A DNA stretch of 35,804 bases from the IMG/VR virus record IMGVR_UViG_3300006737_000083, positions 1 to 35,804 of that record; one strand, 5' to 3'. The notes under the pieces were generated by a model. The model did no database searches. It saw only the letters and a list, made by a program, of their open reading frames with translations, and was not told the origin of the DNA. Origin of the DNA: a virus. This document shows positions 12,591 to 18,810 of the stretch, piece after piece. Both the position numbers and the translations under genes were made by a program. Positions within the stretch are counted from its first letter, which is position 1, and each line of letters opens with the position of its first letter.

Positions 12591-13330
12591 CGCTATTGAT
12601 TGATGCTGATTGGCTAATCTATTCTTCTTGTTGTGCTTGCGAGACAGATTTTAGGGCTGACGATGGATCACATTTACTGCACAGTACAGAGAAAGACTGC
12701 ATGGATCTAGTCGACCTTCGGATAGAAGGATATAAGAAGTTAACTAATGACGACAGCGGAGTGATAATGTGCTTTACTCAATACCCAACCTTTCGTCATG
12801 GGATATACCAGGACTACAAAGCTAACAGGGTAGGCAAACGTCACCCACTAGCTTTGCGTGATGTCATACAAATAACTAAAGAGTGCTATCACTCTGTTGC
12901 TTTTAACGGACTCGAAGGAGATGACGTAATGGGGCTATTGGCAACGAATGGTCAACATGATAATCCTATTATTGTTTCTCCAGATAAAGATATGAGAGGA
13001 GTACCTTGCACCTTACTTGCTAACGATGACCTCGAATTAATTACAAGAAAGAAAGCAGATAGACATTGGATGCAACAAGTATTGTCAGGAGATCATACAG
13101 ATAACATCGAAGGACTTGTAGGAGTTGGACCAAAGACAGCAGAGAAAATGCTAGAGGGCGCAACTACTGTCGAAGAGATGTGGGATAAGGTTGTGAAGAG
13201 TTACGAAAAGAAAAACAAAACCTATGCCGATGCAATAATGACAGCCCAACTTACTCGCATCCTTCGGGATGAAGAGTACAATTACACTACAGGAGAGGTA
13301 CAGTTATGGCAGCCATTGACGATACAGTAA
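12587..13330 (+). CDS. 5'-3' exonuclease / flap nuclease (T7 gp6-like)
   Basis: 247 residues, somewhat shorter than T7 gp6 (300). It removes RNA primers and degrades host DNA 5' to 3'. The PIN/FEN acidic residues are present: LIDADW (D6, D8), GLEGDDVMG (E110, D112, D113), SPDKDM (D133, D135), GDHTDN (D169, D172), followed by the helix-hairpin-helix GVGPKTAEKML (179-189) that grips duplex DNA. ATG 12587 overlaps the helicase stop (ATGA). In T7 gene 5 (DNA polymerase) and several small genes separate these two; here they touch. Confidence 0.95.
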   Translation: MTLLIDADWLIYSSCCACETDFRADDGSHLLHSTEKDCMDLVDLRIEGYKKLTNDDSGVIMCFTQYPTFRHGIYQDYKANRVGKRHPLALRDVIQITKECYHSVAFNGLEGDDVMGLLATNGQHDNPIIVSPDKDMRGVPCTLLANDDLELITRKKADRHWMQQVLSGDHTDNIEGLVGVGPKTAEKMLEGATTVEEMWDKVVKSYEKKNKTYADAIMTAQLTRILRDEEYNYTTGEVQLWQPLTIQ

Positions 13331-13506
13331 ACGAAGGCTATCCAGCGATTGACGAAGCACTTATTATTAAGCTAAAAGAGTTATTTCCAGATCGTTGCCC
13401 TACGATTGATATGACTGATCGTGAGATTTGGTTATATTCTGGTCAGGTAAAGCTGGTAAAAATTCTTGAATCAGTTTATATTGAACAAAACAACCTACAA
13501 AATTAA
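13306..13506 (+). CDS. Small hypothetical protein between exonuclease and structural genes (66 aa)
   Basis: ATG 13306 has AGGAGAG about 8 bases ahead and overlaps the exonuclease by 25 bases. The product is acidic, with IDEALIIKLKELFPDRCP and DMTDREIWLYSGQVKLVKIL. This 'L...FP.......(R/K)EIW...GQ..(V/L)...L' pattern resembles a small protein recalled at this position in marine T7-like phages. Its function is unknown to me. It marks the end of the replication block. Confidence 0.65.
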   Translation: MAAIDDTVNEGYPAIDEALIIKLKELFPDRCPTIDMTDREIWLYSGQVKLVKILESVYIEQNNLQN

Positions 13507-13510
13507 GATT

Positions 13511-13924
13511 ATGTGCAGAGGCGGTGGCGGTGACGATGGTGAAGCCGAAAGAAGGCATCAAGAACAGATGGAAATGCAGAAAGAACAAATGCGTATCCAA
13601 CAAGAACAGTTCGAGAGAAACCTAGAAGCCCAAAGAGAAAGGTTCGAGGCACAGCAACAGGCAGCACTAGCTGCTCCTCCAGCTGCACCAGAGCCAATAG
13701 CTGAAACAGCTGCAAGCGCAACAGAAGTTGCTCCTGCTCCACTTTCCGATCCTTCAATACAAGGTGCTAACGCACAGACAGCTGCTGGCGCAGCATCTAT
13801 GCAGATCGGTTCTTCTTCTGCTCCTTTAACAAACAAAGCTGGTTCTAATAGAAGACGTTATAGAACTGATATAGTTCCAGGTGCTGGTGGTTCTGGCACT
13901 TTGACTATACCTAACACAATGTAA
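13511..13924 (+). CDS. gp7.3-like tail assembly protein (candidate)
   Basis: 137 residues from ATG 13511 (an upstream TTG at 13466 is in frame but overlaps the preceding gene). The start MCRGGGGDDG is followed by a long Gln/Glu/Arg coiled-coil-like helix (about residues 11-55, EQMRIQQEQFERNLEAQRER), an Ala/Pro-rich linker, and a C-terminus RRRYRTDIVPGAGGSGTLTI. T7 gp7.3, a virion protein needed for tail assembly, lies at the same place before the portal and also ends in a basic then Gly/Ser-rich segment (GGGINI). Assignment is by position and C-terminal pattern. The stop overlaps the portal ATG by one base. Confidence 0.6.
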   Translation: MCRGGGGDDGEAERRHQEQMEMQKEQMRIQQEQFERNLEAQRERFEAQQQAALAAPPAAPEPIAETAASATEVAPAPLSDPSIQGANAQTAAGAASMQIGSSSAPLTNKAGSNRRRYRTDIVPGAGGSGTLTIPNTM

Positions 13925-15630
13925 TGAAGATTAAACTTACTAATAATGTTGATGCACAGTCAGCGTTGTATGGCACACCTAACGGCACGGCTTCACAACG
14001 CTACGAGCAGCTGCGAATAGATAGAGACTCGCAGTTAATGCGTGCAAGAGATTGTAGTAAGGTTACTATTCCTGGACTAATAGAAGATGAGAACTATGGA
14101 GATGCTGGTAGGTTGCCAACTCCATATCAATCACTAGGCGCAAGAGGTGTTGGTCACATGACCAGTAAGCTTGCTGGTACTCTTTTCCCTACTAACGAAA
14201 ATTTTTTTAAATTAGAAATAGATAGCCTGGCTTTGATGGCAGATCAACAAGATCCGCAGATGATTACTGAGTTCGATACCGCATTAGTCAAAGTAGAACA
14301 GGCAGTAATGAGATTACTAGAGACTATGGGTGGGCGTGCTGCAATGCACGAAGCAATAAAGCATTTACTTGTAGGTGGTAATGTTCTGTTGTATGTAAGT
14401 GACGAAGGGATAAAGGTTATACATTTAGATTCTTATGTGCTTTGTCGTGACCCTATGGGTAACGTGACAGAGATAGTAGTAGAAGAAGAGATATTTAAAG
14501 ATGCACTTCCAGACGAATACCTGGAGGAGGATGAAGAAGACGAGGAAGAGATGGAGAAACGTATGGTCAAGATATATACCTGTGTTAAATACATGGATAA
14601 CTACTGCTATTGGTATCAAGAAATAAAAGGTAAAGAGATACCAGGCACTCATGGTAAATGCAAGGCAGATGTATCTCCCTGGATTGCATTGAGGCAAGAT
14701 CGGGTGGATTCAGAAATGTACGGAAGGTCGTATGTCGAGCAGTATTATGGCGACTTACTTGCACTAGAAAATTTATACAAAGCTATATTGGAAGCGAGCG
14801 CAAGTCTCAGTAAAGTTTTATTTTTATGTAACCCAAATGGCACAACAAGGCCACGCACACTTAGCCAGGCATCGAATGGATCTATCGTACAAGGCAATGC
14901 AGCAGATGTCACAGTACTCCAGGCTGCTGGTAAATCACAAGATTTACAGATAGCAAACCAAACCATAGAACGAATAGAGCAAAGGTTAGCTTTTGCGTTC
15001 ATGCTTAACACAGCGATACAAAGACCAGGGGAAAGAGTTACAGCAGAAGAGATAAGATATATGGCGCAGGAGCTAGATGCTGGTATCTCAGGATTGTATT
15101 CCATACTTAGCCAAGAACTACAGTTACCACTTGTTAGACGACTGACTCACATACTACGCAAGAAGCGTAAGTTACCTGACTTCCCTAACAGCGAGATAAC
15201 AGGAGAACCATTAATTAAAGAGAAGGCAGTTACAGGTATCGAAGCGATTGGCCGTGGCGATGATCGCAATAAACTTGTAGACTTCATTCAAACTGCCAAC
15301 AATGCACTTGGCCCAGAAGCGATGATGAAGTTTCTTAATGTCGAAGAAGCGCTACGCAGACTTGCAGCTAGTGGTTCAATAGATACAACGAACTTAGTCA
15401 AGACTTCACAGCAGTTACAACAAGAAGCTGCTGCACAAGCAGAGGCAGCCCAACAACAGCAACAACAACAGTTGCTAGAGAAGGGAATCCAATCACCAGC
15501 TATGGCACAGGCAGTTAAGAACTTCCAGGGTACAACCCCTGATAGGGCTGCCGAAGCACTAACTGCAATTACAAATCAAGGAGGAATTGATGCCAGCCAG
15601 TTCGCAGAAACCATCCAAGAAACAGGCTAA
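13924..15630 (+). CDS. Portal protein (head-tail connector, T7 gp8-like)
   Basis: 568 residues (T7 gp8: 536). It forms the dodecameric ring through which DNA enters and leaves, and where terminase docks. The family pattern is visible: LPTPYQSLGARGVGHMTSKLAGTLFP near residues 64-89, then VLLYV, YVEQYYGDLLALENL and RVTAEEIRYMAQELD. Two additions stand out: a very acidic stretch at about 198-211 (EYLEEDEEDEEEME) and a Gln-rich run near 505-520 in the C-terminal helix. It starts at ATG 13924 overlapping the previous stop, and its 3' end contains the SD and start of the next small gene. Confidence 0.97.
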   Translation: MKIKLTNNVDAQSALYGTPNGTASQRYEQLRIDRDSQLMRARDCSKVTIPGLIEDENYGDAGRLPTPYQSLGARGVGHMTSKLAGTLFPTNENFFKLEIDSLALMADQQDPQMITEFDTALVKVEQAVMRLLETMGGRAAMHEAIKHLLVGGNVLLYVSDEGIKVIHLDSYVLCRDPMGNVTEIVVEEEIFKDALPDEYLEEDEEDEEEMEKRMVKIYTCVKYMDNYCYWYQEIKGKEIPGTHGKCKADVSPWIALRQDRVDSEMYGRSYVEQYYGDLLALENLYKAILEASASLSKVLFLCNPNGTTRPRTLSQASNGSIVQGNAADVTVLQAAGKSQDLQIANQTIERIEQRLAFAFMLNTAIQRPGERVTAEEIRYMAQELDAGISGLYSILSQELQLPLVRRLTHILRKKRKLPDFPNSEITGEPLIKEKAVTGIEAIGRGDDRNKLVDFIQTANNALGPEAMMKFLNVEEALRRLAASGSIDTTNLVKTSQQLQQEAAAQAEAAQQQQQQQLLEKGIQSPAMAQAVKNFQGTTPDRAAEALTAITNQGGIDASQFAETIQETG

Positions 15631-15766
15631 GAAACCTGTATCGGATGCACCTGTAGTACCAGGAGTCAAAGAGATAGTCATTAAAGGTTCTGATTTTGTA
15701 GAACCTGATACATCACTACCGACTATTACTCGCAATCCTGATAAAAACGAAATCATTATTAGTTAA
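15590..15766 (+). CDS. Small basic hypothetical protein between portal and scaffold (58 aa)
   Basis: ATG 15590 is preceded by a near-perfect SD (AAGGAGGAATTG), which makes translation very likely although the first 41 bases overlap the portal gene. The product has a Lys/Ser/Pro-rich start (MPASSQKPSKKQAKKPVSDA) and a beta-like end (KEIVIKGSDFVEP, NEIIIS). T7 has no gene here. It may be a small virion or assembly factor; no motif is recognised. The scaffold gene follows after 5 bases. Confidence 0.65.
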   Translation: MPASSQKPSKKQAKKPVSDAPVVPGVKEIVIKGSDFVEPDTSLPTITRNPDKNEIIIS

Positions 15767-15771
15767 AAATT

Positions 15772-16569
15772 ATGCCAGAAGCTATTACCATCAAAGATGA
15801 ACCTACCACAGCTGTAGATCCTGCACTCGCAGAGGAACAACAACTTACTCAAGATGATAATGTTGAGATCCAGGGTGAAGAGAAACTGCTAGCTGGTAAA
15901 TACAAGAGCCAGGAAGAATTAGAGAAGGCTTACATCGAACTGCAAAAGATGCAGAGTCAGCCGTCAAAGTCAGAAGAGCAAGTAACTGAAACACCACAGG
16001 GAACTGCTAAAGAAATTTACGGAGATTTAGTAGGAAGCAAACTAGAAGAAGCTGGTGTTGACTACGGCAACATGAATGAGCGTTGGCAAAAGAATGGAAA
16101 GCTAGAGGATTCAGACTATGAATCACTACAAGGTGCTGGCTTTAGTAGAGATATGGTCGAGTCATATCTTGATGGCTTGCAGTACAGAGCTACAAAAGAT
16201 AATGAACTGAGTGTTCAACAGGCTACTGATTTACAGAATGAATATGGAGGAGCAGAAAGATATAAGGAGATGGTTACTTGGGCTGGACAAAACTTCAACG
16301 AACAAGAGAGGGCAGCCTACGATAAGGCAATGAAATCTACTGACGTTAACTATGTCAAGCTCGCAGTCGATGGACTCCAGGCACGTTACATGGCAGCTAC
16401 AGATCAAGAGCCAAGATTGATTGGAGGCAGATCATCTAGAGGTGGAAGCAATGATAAGTTTGAATCCAATGCACAGTTAGTAGAAGCTATGAATGATCCT
16501 CGTTATCAAAAAGATAGTGCATACAGAAAGAAGGTTAGTGAAAAGTTAGGTCGATCTAACATACTTTAA
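15772..16569 (+). CDS. Capsid assembly scaffolding protein (T7 gp9-like)
   Basis: 265 residues (T7 gp9: 307). It directs capsid assembly into the prohead and leaves before packaging. It is acidic, Gln/Glu-rich and helical, with the characteristic segment LLAGKYKSQEELEKAYIELQ (about 38-57) found in podoviral scaffolds, and a basic C-terminus (YRKKVSEKLGRSNIL) that would contact the capsid shell. It lies between portal and capsid in T7 order. Its last codons form one arm of a large inverted repeat that continues into the intergenic region. Confidence 0.92.
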   Translation: MPEAITIKDEPTTAVDPALAEEQQLTQDDNVEIQGEEKLLAGKYKSQEELEKAYIELQKMQSQPSKSEEQVTETPQGTAKEIYGDLVGSKLEEAGVDYGNMNERWQKNGKLEDSDYESLQGAGFSRDMVESYLDGLQYRATKDNELSVQQATDLQNEYGGAERYKEMVTWAGQNFNEQERAAYDKAMKSTDVNYVKLAVDGLQARYMAATDQEPRLIGGRSSRGGSNDKFESNAQLVEAMNDPRYQKDSAYRKKVSEKLGRSNIL

Positions 16570-16589
16570 ACGCTATAGTTAGATCAACC
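16549..16589 (+). promoter_or_regulatory. Large inverted repeat over the scaffold stop, before the capsid gene
   Basis: GGTCGATCTAAC (16549-16560) and GTTAGATCAACC (16578-16589) pair over 12 bases with one mismatch, and the scaffold stop codon lies in the 17-base loop. Two smaller hairpins follow: CTTCT/AGAAG (16595-16607) and GCAAA/TTTGC (16607-16620). No T-run follows, so a processing or stability element for capsid mRNA is more likely than termination. The rest of the 110-base gap holds no gene. Confidence 0.55.
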
Positions 16590-16679
16590 TAGACCTTCTA
16601 ACAGAAGCAAAGCCCTTTGCGAAGGACACCTATGCAGAAGTAATGGTCTGGATAATCATTAATTCTAGGTATTTAACCG

Positions 16680-17666
16680 ATGGCTAACTTTACGTCATCA
16701 AGGCTCGGACTTGTTAACAATACAGGTACTGGCTACGATGCACTTTTTCTCAAAGTCTTTGCAGGAGAGGTACTTTCAAGTTTTAGAAAGGCAACTATCT
16801 TTGAAGATTTACATACTGTCAGAACTATAAGTTCTGGAAAATCAGCACAATTTCCAATTATTGGACTTTCTAGTACTGCTTATCATACTCCAGGTACACA
16901 ACTTACTGGTAATGCTATCAAGCACGCTGAAGCTACAATAAATATTGACGACAAATTAGTGTCGAATACATTTATTGCAGACATTGACGAGGCCAAGAAT
17001 CACTACGATGTGAGAAGCCAGTACTCAGTTCAGATGGGAAATGCTTTAGCATACCAGTTCGATCAGAACGTAGCTGCTTCAATAGCTCAAGCTGCAAGAA
17101 CAAGTACTAACTTCAACACCGATCTTCCAGGTGGTACAAGAGTTAAGATCCTTAAATCAGGTACAGCTAACACAGCTGCTGCTGTCGCTGCCGTAACTGG
17201 TGCTGACTTAGCAACTGCTTTGTTCTCTGCTGCTGAACAGATGGATGTTAACAACCTTCCAGAAGAGGATAGATACTGTTGTTTAGATCCAGCAAACTAC
17301 TACAAGCTTGCTAAAACTACTGATGTCATCAACAGAGATTGGGGTGGACAAGGAGCATACGCAGAAGGAGAAGTCCTTAAAGTTGCAGGAATCCACATTG
17401 TGAAATCTAACCATTTACCTAAGACAAACAGATCAGCGGTAACTGGAGAGAATAACACATACCACGCTAACTACACCGATAACATTGGTCTTGTATTTAA
17501 CAAGCAAGCTGTTGGTACAGTTAAGTTGATGGATCTTAAGATGGAGCAGACAGGAGCAGATGTCCACGCTTTATACCAGGGAACATTCCTTGTTGGAAGC
17601 ATGGTTCACGGAACAGGCGTACTTCGCCCAGACTGTGCAATCGAACTCTATGCAGCTAACTCATAA
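16680..17666 (+). CDS. Major capsid protein (T7 gp10A-like)
   Basis: 328 residues (T7 gp10A: 345). It forms the icosahedral shell with the HK97-type fold. The start MANFTSSRLGLVNNTGTGYD and the segments LFLKVFAGEVLSSFRKATIF, GKSAQFPIIG and DEAKNHYDVRSQYSVQMG are typical of T7-like capsid proteins. No frameshifted long form, such as T7 gp10B, is evident: a terminator and separate small genes follow directly. The gene is preceded by a structured 110-base gap and followed by an intrinsic terminator, consistent with high and separately controlled expression. Confidence 0.97.
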   Translation: MANFTSSRLGLVNNTGTGYDALFLKVFAGEVLSSFRKATIFEDLHTVRTISSGKSAQFPIIGLSSTAYHTPGTQLTGNAIKHAEATINIDDKLVSNTFIADIDEAKNHYDVRSQYSVQMGNALAYQFDQNVAASIAQAARTSTNFNTDLPGGTRVKILKSGTANTAAAVAAVTGADLATALFSAAEQMDVNNLPEEDRYCCLDPANYYKLAKTTDVINRDWGGQGAYAEGEVLKVAGIHIVKSNHLPKTNRSAVTGENNTYHANYTDNIGLVFNKQAVGTVKLMDLKMEQTGADVHALYQGTFLVGSMVHGTGVLRPDCAIELYAANS

Positions 17667-17677
17667 GCCGTTAATAT

Positions 17678-17704
17678 AAGGGGGTAACACAACCCCCTTT
17701 ATTC
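17678..17704 (+). terminator. Intrinsic terminator after the capsid gene (T-phi-like position)
   Basis: AAGGGGGT (17678-17685) pairs with ACCCCCTT (17692-17699) around the loop AACACA, and TTATTCTT continues the T-rich tract. The 8-bp stem is perfect with five G-C pairs. T7 T-phi lies at the same place after gene 10, where it partly stops phage RNA polymerase so that capsid mRNA is in excess. Confidence 0.85.
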
Positions 17705-17706
17705 TT

Positions 17707-17784
17707 ATGGCTCCTTATGGCAAAGGTACTTATGGTACTAAGGTAGGCAGACCTCCTAAAAAGAAAAAGAAAAAGAAAAAGTAA
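17707..17784 (+). CDS. Lys-rich mini-protein 1 (25 aa)
   Basis: ATG 17707 just behind the terminator opens 26 codons to TAA 17782-17784. The product begins MAPYGKGTYGTKVGRPP and ends in eight consecutive Lys. The 'YGKGTYG.KVGRPPKK' pattern is one I recall in mini-proteins of marine phages, so I accept the gene despite its size. GRP resembles an AT-hook core, which would fit minor-groove DNA binding. The next gene begins directly at the stop. It is possibly packaged with DNA. Confidence 0.6.
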   Translation: MAPYGKGTYGTKVGRPPKKKKKKKK

Positions 17785-18039
17785 ATGGCTACTAAGAAAA
17801 ATGTACGCCTTAAAATGGGCAAACATAAGAGTAGGTCAGGCGGTTTAACAGCTGCTGGTAGAAGAAAGATAAATAAAGCAACAGGTTCTAATCTGAAAGC
17901 ACCTCAACCTGGAGGCGGTAAAAGAAAGAAATCTTTTTGCGCCAGGATGGAAGGGATGAAGAAGAAAAGAACATCTAGCAAAACTGCTAGGAATCCTAAG
18001 AGCAGGATCAACAAAGCCCTTCGTAAATGGAAGTGTTAA
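17785..18039 (+). CDS. Basic small protein with DUF6321-like motif (84 aa)
   Basis: ATG 17785 is immediately after the previous stop. The product is extremely basic. Residues about 17-60 follow the pattern SGGLTAAGRRKINKATGSNL...PQPGGGKRKKSFCARMEGM, which matches DUF6321-type proteins (SGGLTA.GR.K.N..TGS.L......RRKSFCARM.GM) of large viruses and phages; their function is unknown. The C-terminus is basic (ARNPKSRINKALRKWKC). With its neighbours it suggests a DNA-binding or condensing set, by charge and position only. Confidence 0.75.
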   Translation: MATKKNVRLKMGKHKSRSGGLTAAGRRKINKATGSNLKAPQPGGGKRKKSFCARMEGMKKKRTSSKTARNPKSRINKALRKWKC

Positions 18040-18041
18040 CT

Positions 18042-18203
18042 ATGGCAAAAAAGAAAGGACTCTACGCAAACATACACGCAAAGCGTAAGAGAATAAAAGC
18101 TGGCAGTGGAGAGAAGATGCGTAAGCCTGGAGCAAAGGGCGCACCTACTGCTGCTAACTTTAAGAGATCAGCAAAGACTGCTAAGAAAAGGAAGAAGAAG
18201 TAA
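18042..18203 (+). CDS. Basic mini-protein 3 (53 aa)
   Basis: ATG 18042 to TAA 18201-18203, whose last base starts the next gene. The product is about 40 % Lys/Arg, with KKKGLYANIHAKRKRIKAGS, GEKMRKPGAKGAPTAANF and a tail of KKRKKK. The 'GLYANIHAKRKRI..GSGEKMR.PG.KGAPTA..F' pattern is one I recall as conserved in many phages. The role is unknown. It is the third consecutive highly cationic product between the capsid terminator and the tail tube. Confidence 0.75.
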   Translation: MAKKKGLYANIHAKRKRIKAGSGEKMRKPGAKGAPTAANFKRSAKTAKKRKKK

Positions 18204-18808
18204 TGGCACTTAACCGCACCAGCTTTCTAGAAGCAGTTAACAGAGTTCTGCAAATGCTTGGAGAAGCACCTGTTAACAGTTTGCAAGGTCAATTTGGATT
18301 GGCAAAGCAAGCAGAAGATACATTGAACGATGTAAGCAGGACATTGCAATCAGAAGGTTGGTCGTTTAATACAGACCTAGAAAAGAAACTGGAACGGACA
18401 TCGACTAACGAGATAGAGTTATCGAGTAATGTAAGTCGAGTTGTAGTTGATAACTTGGAGTACCCAGATATAGATGTAGTGCAACGAGGAGACAAGTTAT
18501 ACGACAGAAGAAATAATAGATATACATTTGAGTCTGATTTAATAGTTGATATGACAACCATCCTTGAGTGGGATTTACTCCCCGAACACGCACGGCAATA
18601 TATAACTATTAAGGCAGGAAGACAATTACAAGAAGCGATTATTGGTTCTGCTGATTTAACTAAGTTAAACCTGACACAAGAACTGGAGGCTCGAAGTGCT
18701 TTCCTGGAGGAAGAAACAACTAAGACAGAACACAGTATGTTAAGAGGCCATCTAAATAGAACAAGCCCTATCAATACTTACTTACCTTCTCGTACACTTG
18801 AGCGTTAA
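18203..18808 (+). CDS. Tail tubular protein A / adaptor (T7 gp11-like)
   Basis: 201 residues, close to T7 gp11 (196). It forms the ring joining portal to nozzle. The N-terminus MALNRTSFLEAVNRVLQMLG and APVNSL, then TLNDVSRTLQSEGWSFNTD, are characteristic of the family, as is LPEHARQYITIKAGRQLQE (about 124-142). ATG 18203 overlaps the preceding TAA by one base. The nozzle gene follows after two bases, as expected. Confidence 0.95.
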   Translation: MALNRTSFLEAVNRVLQMLGEAPVNSLQGQFGLAKQAEDTLNDVSRTLQSEGWSFNTDLEKKLERTSTNEIELSSNVSRVVVDNLEYPDIDVVQRGDKLYDRRNNRYTFESDLIVDMTTILEWDLLPEHARQYITIKAGRQLQEAIIGSADLTKLNLTQELEARSAFLEEETTKTEHSMLRGHLNRTSPINTYLPSRTLER

Positions 18809-18810
18809 CC

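Noticed and set aside
18289-18774. 161-codon minus-strand ORF
   Set aside because: It lies fully inside the tail tube A gene in antisense, is Ser/Cys-rich, and is a shadow of codon usage.
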